Origin: an uncultured Sinobacteraceae bacterium
Lineage (GTDB): Bacteria > Pseudomonadota > Gammaproteobacteria > Nevskiales > Nevskiaceae
Length of the DNA stretch: 64,000 nt
Reading direction: 5' to 3'
NCBI GenBank assembly: GCA_903822975.1
Contig: CAIJRD010000018.1
Location: forward strand, 38,827 to 102,826
In this document: positions 54,417 through 63,109 of the stretch, in pieces
Numbering within the stretch: position 1 is the stretch's first letter
How the letters are laid out: each line of letters starts with the position of its first letter
Notes under the pieces: model-generated
Told to the model about the DNA's origin: nothing
Seen by the model: only the letters and a program-made list of their open reading frames with translations
Database searches by the model: none
Program-made: the position numbers and the translations under genes

Positions 54417-55699
54417 ACGACGCGCAATCGCCAAACGCGCTGCGACTGCGACTGGCCGCCGCCACGCTCGGCCTGCTCGGCGTAACCACCGCCCGCCCGG
54501 CCGCAGCCGACGACGAACCGCGCAAGTGGACGTTCGACAACGGCCTGCTGTTCTACAAGGAGAGCGGCGGTCGCGTGCAGGTGATCGAGCCGGTGGTCAA
54601 CGCCGCCGTGGATCTCGGCAACGACCGCACGCTCAGCGCCGGGCTGGTGCTCGACAGCCTCACCGGTGCAACGCCGAACGGTGCCGCGCCAGCGGCCACA
54701 CCGCAAACTTTTTCGTCGCCCTCGGGCCGCGGCAAGACCTACACCACCGCGCCGGGCGCAACTCCGCTCGACAACACCTTCCACGACACGCGCTTCGCGG
54801 CCGACCTCGGCTACCGCTTCGCGCTGACGCCGACCGGCAAACTCGGCTTCGGTCTGCACGGCTCGAAGGAATACGACTTCACCTCGGTCGGCGCGAACAC
54901 GCAGTACGCGCTCGATCTGAACCAGAAGAACAGCACGCTGAATGCCGGCCTGTCGTTCGAATACGATCAGGTCGATCCGGTCGGTCATGCGCCGATCCCG
55001 CTGACGATGATGGTCAACGCGATCAAGACCGGCGGCGCCAGCAAGTCGAAAAACGTCAAGGACGGGCTGATCGGCATTACGCAGATCATCGATCCGCAAA
55101 GCCTGCTGCAGTTCAATTACTCGCTGAGCCTGTCCAACGGCTACGAAACCGATCCGTACAAGATCCTGTCGGTGGTCGACAGCAATGCGCAGCCGCAGTA
55201 CTACGTATACGAAAAGCGGCCGGACTCGCGCACGCGCCATGCGTTCTACGCCGAGTACAAGCGCTTCGTGTTCAACCGCGATGTGGCCGATCTTTCGTAT
55301 CGCTACTTTATCGATAGCTGGGGCGTTCGCGCGCATACGGTCGACTTGAGCTATCGCTGGAATTTCTCCAACAACAAATATCTCGAGCCGACCGGGCGGT
55401 TCTATACGCAGACCGCTGCGGACTTCTATCACGTCGCGCTTTTCACCGGCGAAGACAGCAGCGTTCACGATGCCAGCGCCGACCCGCGGCTCGGCGCGTT
55501 CAATGCGGTCACCGGCGGACTCAAGTACGGACAGGTACTCGGCAACGGCAACGAACTCAGCCTGCGGGTTGAGTACTACAAGCAGTTCAGCAAGGTCACC
55601 GACGTGCCGGTACAGGCGGCGACGGCGCTGTCGCAATTCAATCTGGCGCCGGATCTGTCGGCAATCAACCTCAGCGTGGGGTATCGTTTCAACTGGTGA
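54407..55699 (+). CDS. DUF3570 beta-barrel protein with ApbE-type flavinylation motif
   Basis: 430 residues from ATG 54407, which overlaps the DUF4266 stop. Signal peptide cleavage is likely near residue 34 (RPAAA). The mature protein alternates polar and hydrophobic strands and ends NLSVGYRFNW, with a terminal aromatic as in outer-membrane barrels. Residues 83-89 read D-S-L-T-G-A-T, which fits the FMN-threonine attachment consensus Dxx(S/T)GA(S/T) of NqrC/RnfG-type proteins; Thr89 would carry the FMN (codon 54671-54673). apbE follows directly. Covalent flavinylation is inferred, not shown. Confidence 0.85.
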   Translation: MQLNDAQSPNALRLRLAAATLGLLGVTTARPAAADDEPRKWTFDNGLLFYKESGGRVQVIEPVVNAAVDLGNDRTLSAGLVLDSLTGATPNGAAPAATPQTFSSPSGRGKTYTTAPGATPLDNTFHDTRFAADLGYRFALTPTGKLGFGLHGSKEYDFTSVGANTQYALDLNQKNSTLNAGLSFEYDQVDPVGHAPIPLTMMVNAIKTGGASKSKNVKDGLIGITQIIDPQSLLQFNYSLSLSNGYETDPYKILSVVDSNAQPQYYVYEKRPDSRTRHAFYAEYKRFVFNRDVADLSYRYFIDSWGVRAHTVDLSYRWNFSNNKYLEPTGRFYTQTAADFYHVALFTGEDSSVHDASADPRLGAFNAVTGGLKYGQVLGNGNELSLRVEYYKQFSKVTDVPVQAATALSQFNLAPDLSAINLSVGYRFNW

Positions 55700-56592
55700 C
55701 GGAACCCCGACGAATCGAACTTGCGACACTCGCCGACGGCGGCCTCGCCGGCCGCTTCGGTGCCATGGCCTCGCCCTGCGAAGTGCTGGTCGATGGCGCC
55801 GATGCGGTTGAGCTTGCGGCGCTCACCGAACGCGCGGCGGCCGAAGTCTGGCGCGTCGAAAGCCTGTGGAGCCGCTATCAATCCGGCAACATCGTCGATC
55901 GCATCAATCGGGCGCAGGGTCAGCCGATTGAAGTCGACCCCGAAACCGCCCGCTTTCTCGACTACGCGCAGGAGCTGTACACGCTCAGCGATGGTCTGTT
56001 CGATGTGACCTCCGGCGTGCTGCGCCGCGTCTGGCAGTTCGACGGATCGGATCGTGTGCCAACCGCGCAGGCGGTGGCCGACGTGCTGCCGCTGGTGGGC
56101 TGGCACCGTGTTGACTGGCGCTCGCCGCGGCTGCAGATGCCCGCGGGCATGCAGATCGATTTCGGCGGCATCGGCAAGGAGTACGCCGTGGATCGTGCCT
56201 TGACCGTGTTGACCGCCCACTGCGCGCGGCCGCTGCTGGTGAATTGCGGCGGCGATCTCGCGGCGAGCGCACCCCGCAGCGACGACCGCGCCTGGCTGGT
56301 CGGCATCGACGCGGCGATCCCCGAAGTTGCGACGCCGCTGATCCGCTTGCGACGCGGAGGTGTCGCCACCAGCGGCGATGCGCACCGTTTCCTGCTGAAG
56401 GATGGACGCCGCTTTCCGCACATCCTCAATCCGAAAACCGGCTGGCCAGTGATGGACGCACCGCGCGTCGTCACCGTTGCCGCGGATAGTTGTACCGAAG
56501 CCGGCGCCTTGTCGACACTCGCAATGCTTCAGGGTGCGCAGGCACAGGCATTTCTCGATGGACTCGGCGCTGACGCACAGGTGATCTGGTAG
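55696..56592 (+). CDS. apbE: FAD:protein FMN transferase
   Basis: 298 residues, starting at GTG 55696, which overlaps the DUF3570 stop (GTGA). ApbE motifs are MASPCEVLVDG, ESLWSRYQSGNIVDRIN, FDVTSGVLRRVW, IDFGGIGKEYAVDRAL, LVNCGGDLAA, RRGGVATSGDAHRF, FPHILNPKTGWP and the metal-binding SCTEAGALSTLAMLQG. The enzyme transfers FMN from FAD to a Thr/Ser in target proteins in the periplasm. No Sec signal is evident in the first 20 residues, which is a caveat: ApbE enzymes are usually exported. The obvious local target is DUF3570. Confidence 0.93.
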   Translation: MTEPRRIELATLADGGLAGRFGAMASPCEVLVDGADAVELAALTERAAAEVWRVESLWSRYQSGNIVDRINRAQGQPIEVDPETARFLDYAQELYTLSDGLFDVTSGVLRRVWQFDGSDRVPTAQAVADVLPLVGWHRVDWRSPRLQMPAGMQIDFGGIGKEYAVDRALTVLTAHCARPLLVNCGGDLAASAPRSDDRAWLVGIDAAIPEVATPLIRLRRGGVATSGDAHRFLLKDGRRFPHILNPKTGWPVMDAPRVVTVAADSCTEAGALSTLAMLQGAQAQAFLDGLGADAQVIW

Positions 56593-56755
56593 CGCGTGGC
56601 TGCATTTGCGTCGCACGTCGCCGCGACATCCGTGTGAGCGCTGCCTGCGACTGCGAGGAATCCTGCATCGCCCTTGCGCGCGCTTCGCCCGGAAGTCCGG
56701 CGCTCACGGCCCAAAGCCTTTTCTGTGGAACTTGATCGCCGTCTGACTCTGCGCA

Positions 56756-56772
56756 GCTACCGAATGGGTAGC
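56756..56772. repeat. GCTACC/GGTAGC hairpin
   Basis: GCTACC (56756-56761) / GGTAGC (56767-56772) with a 5-nt loop, in the 204-bp gap between apbE and the convergent small-protein gene. It shares the core of the hairpins at 39331, 44679 and 51900. Confidence 0.5.
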
Positions 56773-56796
56773 GACGTCACATGCTGGATATTCCGA

Positions 56797-57303
56797 CTAC
56801 TTTGGGTTGTTGATGCTTGTGTTTGTATTTGTGCTGGTGCTGGTACTCGTATCGGCCTCCCCGTTGGCGATCTTGAACACCAGTTGCCGGTGGGCACCCT
56901 TGACCAGCTGCACGCTCTGCTCCGCACTCTGCGCGGCCGAGCCCGCGGTAATGCGATATTTGCCGGCGGGCAGATCGATCAACAGCATCGGGCCATCCGG
57001 CTTGATATCGAGCACCGGGCTGCCATCCGCCTTGACGATCACCACCTGATCGGGCGCGGTATAGGTGTCGTGATTGTCGATACGGCTGATGAAGGTCAGC
57101 GCCAGTGGATAGTTGGCGGTGAGCGCCTTCATCGTTCGAACCTCGTCGATGCCAATGCCGCCGCTGCAGAAGCTGATATCGCCGGAGTGATGGACCACCG
57201 GGAATGCATCGTCGCCCTCGGCGAGCGCGATCGGCGACATCAGTAGCAGTAGCGTCGCGAAGCCACCGCAAATCCCAGCGAGCAGGTTTTGATGTATGCG
57301 CAT
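56797..57303 (-). CDS. Secreted small protein with Thr/Ser/Asn repeat tail
   Basis: 168 residues; the start at 57303 has the best spacing from GGAGG. Signal peptide ends near ALAEG. The body has ISFCSGGIGIDEVRTMKALTANYPLALTF and a beta-sandwich-like C-terminal half with VLDIKPDGPMLLIDLPAGKYRITA, typical of carboxypeptidase-regulatory-like (transthyretin-type) folds. The last 20 residues are a T-S/T-N simple repeat encoded by a degenerate hexanucleotide run. A similar set of uncharacterised proteobacterial proteins exists by memory. Convergent with apbE. Confidence 0.75.
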   Translation of the reverse strand: MRIHQNLLAGICGGFATLLLLMSPIALAEGDDAFPVVHHSGDISFCSGGIGIDEVRTMKALTANYPLALTFISRIDNHDTYTAPDQVVIVKADGSPVLDIKPDGPMLLIDLPAGKYRITAGSAAQSAEQSVQLVKGAHRQLVFKIANGEADTSTSTSTNTNTSINNPK

Positions 57304-57447
57304 CATTCATCCTCCGGTCGAGCCGCCACCGCAGCCGTCGCGGTGTCCGAGTCTAGCGATGTTGACCAGCAACCATGCGCGCCCCGTCGTCCGCGGCCGA
57401 TGGAGACGACCCGCACGGTGAACACCGAGCCCGCCGTCGCGCCCGCG

Positions 57448-58476
57448 TTATTCCTGAGTCGCCGGCATTACCGCCTTGGCCTCGGCCGCGGCAGTCAGAC
57501 GCTGGCGCCATTCGCCCGGCGGCAGCGATACGTGCTCGCTATGCCAACTCGATGCAATGCCGATGTCGAAGCCGTAGTCCATCGAGATCGTGATGCGATC
57601 CTGCTGCGCGCTGGCGGGATACTGCTCGAGTATCACCGCCGCCACCCGGTTCGCGAGTTCCGATCTGGCGATTGCCTTGTCGGACACGCGCACGCGTGCG
57701 CTGAGCACGTCCGTAATGGTTTTACCTTTGCCGAATACGACCATGCTGTTGTGACTCTGGTTGACGCTGGCGAACTCGACGCCGGGCAGGCTCAGCACGG
57801 CCTGCTGAACCGACATCAATTCGGCAAATGGCGATTGTCGCGCGAGCTTGGACGCATACAGCGGCACCACGCCGACGATCAGCAGAATGACGGCCAGCAC
57901 CACGAAGTGCCCGCGCCAGATCGACCCAACAGTGAGCGGCTGTGTGTACTCGGCCTTCACTACGTAGGCGCCCACCGCAAGATCGTGCGGGCACTGGCGT
58001 GTCGAGCGATTGAACAGAAACAGGTAGACGATCGACAGGCCCAGGCCGAACACCACGATTGAGAACAGCACCATCGCCAGACTCATCGAGGGATCGATGC
58101 TGATCGCAGCACCATTCAAGCAATACGGCAGCGTGAACAGCGTCGTCCGCAGCATCGATGCGCCGAGACCGAGTGCTCTGCCGTCGCGCGTCACCACTCT
58201 GATTTTCGACAGACGCGCGCCCAGGCTCTGACCACCGAACAGGCGGCTGTCCATCACAGCGAAGTAAGTGGTGGCGATGGCGAAACCGAGGGCTCGGCCC
58301 CAGTTGCCGAGCGCGGCGAGTTGATCGGGCGCAATCAGGCCGAGCGCCTGACCGAACAGGCCCAGCAGCAGGCAGTCGATCAGGAACGCGAGCAGACGAC
58401 GCCAGACGCCGGCAAGCGCGTCGCCAGCGACCGGCTCGGGTTGCGGTGGAACATCGGCGCTCACGTTGTCGTCCAT
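57448..58476 (-). CDS. RDD-family membrane protein
   Basis: 342 residues. The RDD domain spans about 23-175 with R-R-L-L-A-F-L-I-D (the R-D signature), three or more helices and LGARLSKIRVVTRDGRALGLG before a second conserved Arg. A further helix (VVLAVILLIVGVVPLYA) and a periplasmic-looking C-terminal domain of about 120 residues follow. RDD proteins are linked to ion transport or stress tolerance in a few cases; no role is assigned here. It is divergent from the membrane-protein gene at 58829. Confidence 0.85.
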   Translation of the reverse strand: MDDNVSADVPPQPEPVAGDALAGVWRRLLAFLIDCLLLGLFGQALGLIAPDQLAALGNWGRALGFAIATTYFAVMDSRLFGGQSLGARLSKIRVVTRDGRALGLGASMLRTTLFTLPYCLNGAAISIDPSMSLAMVLFSIVVFGLGLSIVYLFLFNRSTRQCPHDLAVGAYVVKAEYTQPLTVGSIWRGHFVVLAVILLIVGVVPLYASKLARQSPFAELMSVQQAVLSLPGVEFASVNQSHNSMVVFGKGKTITDVLSARVRVSDKAIARSELANRVAAVILEQYPASAQQDRITISMDYGFDIGIASSWHSEHVSLPPGEWRQRLTAAAEAKAVMPATQE

Positions 58477-58828
58477 TTCGTCTGGCCCGCGTATTCACCG
58501 GCACGATAGCGGAAGATCGCGCATTTCGCCGGATCGATTCGCGAATCGACGCGTCGACCACGTTCGAGCGCATGCCGCGTGCGGCCGCCTGAGCCGGTCG
58601 ATCGGGCCTGTCGCAGCGTCCGCGCGATCCATTCACCGGTCGCCAGCCGATCGCCTGCTTAGTCGCTCGCCTGATCGCCCGCTTGATCGCCCGCTTGATC
58701 GCCCGTTCGATCGTGAACGGCTCTCAAGGTCTGTACTCATTGAGCGTTTCCGGATTGCCGAGGATTTCCAAAACCATGCACTGAGGTCTAAGCTTTCAGC
58801 GGGAAGTCAATAATCAGGGGAAACAGGG
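58477..58828. other. 352-bp intergenic region with a 12-bp tandem repeat
   Basis: Divergent space between the RDD gene and the membrane-protein gene. It holds the repeat described at 58651-58710 and an upstream stretch of simple GC-rich sequence. A 115-residue plus-strand frame crossing the repeat (D-R-P-L units) lacks a ribosome site and is not considered a gene. Confidence 0.55.
58651..58710. repeat. Five imperfect 12-bp units (TCGCCCGCTTGA consensus)
   Basis: Units begin at 58651, 58663, 58675, 58687 and 58699; the third and fourth are identical. The repeat lies 119 bp upstream of the membrane-protein start. A multiple of three, it translates as a repeated D-R-P-L, but it is most likely a non-coding microsatellite. 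Confidence 0.85.
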
Positions 58829-59560
58829 ATGGCCACCGCAGCGATGTTGGGGACGCAGACGGCCGAGCGCCGTTTCTTTGCCAGGATGGCGATCGTCATG
58901 ATCGTCTTCACCTTGATCGGCTTTGCGCCGAGCTTCTATCTGCGCGGTCTGGTCCATTATCCGCGACCGAATCCAACGCTGAATCCGCTCATCATCCTGC
59001 ACGGTGTGATGTTTACCGTATGGTTGCTGATCTTCTGGACGCAAACGGCTCTGATCGGCGCCGGCCGACGTGACCTGCATATGAAACTTGGCGTCGGCGG
59101 CATGCTGCTGGCGGTCGCCTTGGTTCCCGTGATGTATCTGACGGCCGTCGGCGGCGTTGCCCGCGCGAGCGCGCCACCGTTCACAACACCGCTGGCGTGG
59201 ACCGCCGTGCCGCTGGCGGCACTCGCCGCCTATGTACCCTTGGTCGCACTCGGCTGGTATCACCGACGCAATGCACAGGCGCACAAGCGGCTCATGCTGT
59301 GCGCAGCGCTGATTTTCATGGGCCCCGCGATCGGCCGCTTTCCGATCGCACCACCCGTGCTGATCGGTCACGCCATTCAACAGACGCTGGCCTGGAGCAC
59401 GGTGCTTCCCTTGTTTGTCTACGATCGCAGCGCCTTGGGACGGATTCACTGGGCGACGAAGCTCGGCGCGGGCGTGCTGGCCACGGAGGTGATCCTGGGC
59501 ATCGCCGGCATCGTGACGCCGGGCTGGTCCTCTATCGCAGCACAACTGCCGGGGCTCTGA
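58829..59560 (+). CDS. Multi-pass membrane protein of unknown function
   Basis: 243 residues with about seven hydrophobic segments. Preceded by AGGGGAAACAGGG. Conserved-looking polar positions within helices are H-Y-P-R, L-H-G-V-M-F-T-V-W (His), R-D-L-H-M-K-L-G (His) and A-H-K-R-L-M-L (His), the arrangement seen in small uncharacterised cytochrome-b-like or DUF2306-like membrane proteins. Heme binding is possible but not established. No operon partners; it is convergent with the Ig-repeat gene across 318 bp. Confidence 0.78.
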   Translation: MATAAMLGTQTAERRFFARMAIVMIVFTLIGFAPSFYLRGLVHYPRPNPTLNPLIILHGVMFTVWLLIFWTQTALIGAGRRDLHMKLGVGGMLLAVALVPVMYLTAVGGVARASAPPFTTPLAWTAVPLAALAAYVPLVALGWYHRRNAQAHKRLMLCAALIFMGPAIGRFPIAPPVLIGHAIQQTLAWSTVLPLFVYDRSALGRIHWATKLGAGVLATEVILGIAGIVTPGWSSIAAQLPGL

Positions 59561-59878
59561 GCGGATCGAGCCCTGCGCGATCGGCGATAGACGCGAGGCG
59601 CAAACTCAAGTTTGCGCGTGCAGGGCGACGCATACAACGCGAATCTAGCCTGCATGGACACGTGTGCCGAAGTTTCAGGCATCGCTGCATTCGTCGATCA
59701 CCGCGTGCTGAACGCCGACCGCCACACAACTGTCGATGTTCGAGGCAGAACGATGCGATCGTCGATCGCTTGCGTACTGAACCCCGACCGCCGGCTCGAA
59801 CAACCCGCTCGAACAAAGTCTGGGTGCAAAAAAGAGGGCGGCACCTGGCCGCCCTTCTTCAAACCGCTCGCTTAGCGA
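59561..59878. other. 318-bp intergenic region ending in a terminator
   Basis: Between convergent genes (58829 membrane protein and the Ig-repeat protein). Apart from the terminator at 59828-59854 it shows no gene or RNA. Confidence 0.55.
59828..59854 (-). terminator. Intrinsic terminator of the Ig-repeat gene
   Basis: Minus-strand RNA reads GGGCGGC-loop-GCCGCCC (arms 59848-59854 and 59836-59842) followed by TCTTTTTT (59828-59835 region). It lies 25 bp after the stop at 59879. On the plus strand the same hairpin is followed by TTCTTC, so it may be partly bidirectional. Confidence 0.85.
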
Positions 59879-62800
59879 TCAATGCGCATTGATGTTGTTC
59901 GGCACACCGGCCGGCAGCGCCTTGTTCAGCGTCAGCACCACGTTGCCGATCTGGCGATAGTTCAGCAGGTTGGCACTCGGCGTCTGCACGCCGTACCCGG
60001 CGAAGGTCATGCTCAGATGGGTGGGGTCAATCTGCGTTGCGCTCGGCGCGTAGATGCGCTGCGCGAACCAGGGCTGCGTCGGCACCACCGGTGCGTTTGC
60101 CGGAATGGTTACGACCGTTCCGGTTGCAGGGTTGTTGACGGTGATGGTGTTGATCGACGCGATCGGACTGTTGATGTCGTTGTACACGGTCCAGTTGACC
60201 ATGTCGCTCGACTCCGCATAACCGATGTAGTGGAACGCATCCGAGTCGCCATCGAGGCAGTTGCCGGCGGAGAAGTACAGGCCCCAGCGACTGCCGTCGC
60301 CATTGATGTCGATCAGCGTGCCACGCGGGCTGACCCAGCGCGTCTTGTTGAAGTCCACGGTGGTCGGATCGTTCAGACCGTTGACGATGCCGATGTCGGT
60401 GAAGTTGATACCGTCGGTGGTGGTAGCCAGACGCACGTTGGCGATGTCGTGATTGGTCTTGCCGCTGAACGGCGCCTTGCCGCAACGTTGCGCGGTCGGT
60501 AGCGCGGTGCTGCCGGTGTTGTCGCCGCTGAGAACCTTCTGCACGTACATCACCGTCACCGGCGAACCAACCGCTGCGGTCGGTGCAGTCGGGAACACCG
60601 CCATGATGCCGTCCGGATTCAGCAGGCCGCTGGTCTGCTTGACCAGCACCGTGTTGCCCGCAGCCGCCGCACCGGCGGAATTGTTCAGCGCTAACGAAAT
60701 CGACTTGATGTCGTTGGCGCCGGCGCCGGTGTTGTTGCTGTTCCAGATCGGGAACTTGTTCGACGAGCCGCCGTTGACGCCGTTCGGGCTGGCCAGATTG
60801 ATCACCCACAGCGGCGCGTTGTCGATCGGCGCGGCGGTGGCGCCGGACTGAATCGTGGTGCCGTTGCGATCGAGCATGTACAGAAACTGGCCGCTCGCGG
60901 CGGTTAGTCCCGGCAGCTGGATGATCGAGGCATGACCCCAGCCATCGTCGCCGACGGTGCCGTTGACGGAAGACTTGGCGATGTTGGTGCTGCCGATCGT
61001 CGGCGGGCAGCCGGTGTCGGTGGCGGTCGTCGAGTTGCTGCCGCTGATGATCGGATTGGTGAAATCCGGATTCAGCTCCAGCACGGTCTGCATGAAGTAC
61101 CAGGTCTTGCCGTTGTCGTCGGACTCGGCGGCGACCAGCGCTTCATCGATGTCTTTGGGGCGCCAATCGAACAGGCCGATGATCGGTGCCTTGCCGCCAA
61201 ACGCATTGCCGGTGGTGGTGTTCTTCGTGTAGTAGGTCAGCGGGAAGTAGAACGGCGCCATCGCTACCGAAGGATCGCCGCCGGTGCTGCCGGCCGCCTT
61301 CGTCGCGAACTTGGTGCCGGTGATGTAAGACACGCGCTTTGGCGACGCACCGCTGTAGTTGCAGAAGCCCGCTGCCGTATCCGGCACCGTGCCCTGCGAT
61401 TCGAACGGATTAATGTTGCTGGTCACCGTCTGCGTGTTGTTGGTATCCGCCGCGAGGTTGGTCAGCGTGAAGGGCGTGGCGCCATTCAGCGAACCCTGTC
61501 CGATCGCCGTACCCTGATTGATCGTTACCGCGCTCGGCGAAACGCCGGTGTCGAGCGAGCTCACCAGCAGCTGTGCTGCGTTCACTGTCAAGCTCGCCGA
61601 GTTGCTCACCGTGCCGCCGGCACCGGTGCAGCTCAGCGTGTAGGTGCTGACTCCGGCAGTTGCCGTATTGGCCGCAAGCGAACCACTGGTTGCCTGCGGT
61701 CCGCTCCAGGCGTCGCTCGCGGTGCAGTTGTCGGCATTGGTCGACGACCAGCTCAGCGTGCTGCTCTGACCGACCGTTACGGTCGTCGGGCTCACGGCGA
61801 TCGTCACCGTCGGAATCGCGCTCACGGTCAGCGTGGCGGAGTTCGATGTGGTGCCGCCGGCGCCGGTGCAAGACAGCGTGTAGACGCGACTGCCGGCGAC
61901 ATTGCCGGAGACACTCGCGCTGCCGCTGGTGGGTTCGCTGCCGCTCCACGAGCCGCTCGCGGTGCAGCTGCTGGCGTTGGTCGACGACCAGGTCAGCGCA
62001 CTGCTTTGGCCGGTGGCGACACTGGTCGGGTTGAGGCTGATGGTGACGGTCGGTGCAGCGTTGACCGTCAGCGTTGCCGAATTGCTCGCGGTACCGCCGG
62101 CCCCGGTGCAGCTCAAGGTGTAGACGCTGCTGCCGGCGCTCGCGGTGTTCGCCGCGATCGAACCGCTGGTGGCCTGGCTGCCGCTCCAGGCACCACTCGC
62201 GGTGCAGCTGGTTGCATCGGTGCTCGACCAGCTCAGCGTCGAACTGCCGCCGACGGCGACGCTCGACGGGCTCGCGGTAATCGTTACGGTCGGCGCCGGC
62301 GTGGCGCTCGAGGTGACACTGAGTGTTGCCACTGCACTGCCGCTGCCGCCTGCACCACTGCAGGTCAGCACGTAGCTGTCGTTGCCCACAGTGCTCGGCT
62401 GTTCGATCTGCGTGCCGCTGGTGGTTTGCGTGCCGTTCCAGGCTCCGCTGGCGACACAGCTGGTCGCATTGGTCGACGACCAGCGCAGCGTGGCGCGCTT
62501 GCCGAGGACGATGCTGCCGGGCGCGACGGACAGTTTCACCGTCGGCACCGGCGGCGTGGTCTGCAAGGTCGCAGTGGCGCTGACATCGCCGCCATCGCCG
62601 CTGCAGCTCAGCGTATAGGTTGTCGTACCCGCACCGACTGGCTTCTCGGTCTGCGAGCCGCTGGTGGCCTGCACACCGCTCCAGTCGCCACTGGCGACGC
62701 AGCTGTTCGCATTTTTCGTCGACCAGTGCAGCGTGGCCGTATGGCCGAGCACGATACTGCTCGGGCCCATCAGGAGATGAATCGTCGGCGGCGGCGGCGT

Positions 62801-63109
62801 GACATGCAAAGTCGCCGAGGCGGTGGCGCCGCCGTCGGTTCCGCTGCAGGTGAGCGTGTAGGTCGTATCGCCGACGACGTCACCGACTTCGACTTCGCTG
62901 CCGCTGGTGGCCTGCGTGCCGCTCCAGCCGCCGCTCGCAACGCAGCTACTGACGTCGGTGGTATGCCAATGCAGTGTCGCCTTCTTGCCCTGCTGCACGC
63001 TGCCAACATTGAAAGCAATACTCACCGACGGCGTCGTTGGGACGACCGCCTGTGCGTTTGTAGCAAGCAAGGACATAGCGGCTGCGGCCAGCAGCCCGAA
63101 GGTTTTCAT
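59879..63109 (-). CDS. Secreted protein with six Ig-like repeats and a sialidase-like C-terminal domain
   Basis: 1076 residues starting MKTFGLLAAA (63109), signal peptide ending NAQA. From about residue 28 to 512 there are six tandem domains of about 80 residues. Each holds a W-S-S-T-N-A-x-S-C-x-A-S-G core, a W-S-G-x-Q-x-T-S-G-S turn, then Y-T-L-S/T-C-S/T-G. The two Cys per repeat should pair. The C-terminal about 560 residues include ESDDNGKTWYF, an Asp-box/BNR-like element of beta-propeller glycosidases. No membrane anchor or sortase/LPxTG signal is visible. Probably exported to the surface or medium; it may bind or cleave glycans. A good terminator follows. Confidence 0.87.
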   Translation of the reverse strand: MKTFGLLAAAAMSLLATNAQAVVPTTPSVSIAFNVGSVQQGKKATLHWHTTDVSSCVASGGWSGTQATSGSEVEVGDVVGDTTYTLTCSGTDGGATASATLHVTPPPPTIHLLMGPSSIVLGHTATLHWSTKNANSCVASGDWSGVQATSGSQTEKPVGAGTTTYTLSCSGDGGDVSATATLQTTPPVPTVKLSVAPGSIVLGKRATLRWSSTNATSCVASGAWNGTQTTSGTQIEQPSTVGNDSYVLTCSGAGGSGSAVATLSVTSSATPAPTVTITASPSSVAVGGSSTLSWSSTDATSCTASGAWSGSQATSGSIAANTASAGSSVYTLSCTGAGGTASNSATLTVNAAPTVTISLNPTSVATGQSSALTWSSTNASSCTASGSWSGSEPTSGSASVSGNVAGSRVYTLSCTGAGGTTSNSATLTVSAIPTVTIAVSPTTVTVGQSSTLSWSSTNADNCTASDAWSGPQATSGSLAANTATAGVSTYTLSCTGAGGTVSNSASLTVNAAQLLVSSLDTGVSPSAVTINQGTAIGQGSLNGATPFTLTNLAADTNNTQTVTSNINPFESQGTVPDTAAGFCNYSGASPKRVSYITGTKFATKAAGSTGGDPSVAMAPFYFPLTYYTKNTTTGNAFGGKAPIIGLFDWRPKDIDEALVAAESDDNGKTWYFMQTVLELNPDFTNPIISGSNSTTATDTGCPPTIGSTNIAKSSVNGTVGDDGWGHASIIQLPGLTAASGQFLYMLDRNGTTIQSGATAAPIDNAPLWVINLASPNGVNGGSSNKFPIWNSNNTGAGANDIKSISLALNNSAGAAAAGNTVLVKQTSGLLNPDGIMAVFPTAPTAAVGSPVTVMYVQKVLSGDNTGSTALPTAQRCGKAPFSGKTNHDIANVRLATTTDGINFTDIGIVNGLNDPTTVDFNKTRWVSPRGTLIDINGDGSRWGLYFSAGNCLDGDSDAFHYIGYAESSDMVNWTVYNDINSPIASINTITVNNPATGTVVTIPANAPVVPTQPWFAQRIYAPSATQIDPTHLSMTFAGYGVQTPSANLLNYRQIGNVVLTLNKALPAGVPNNINAH

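Noticed and set aside
58466..58813. 115-residue frame with D-R-P-L repeats
   Set aside because: No ribosome site, unlike any family, and created by the 12-bp microsatellite.
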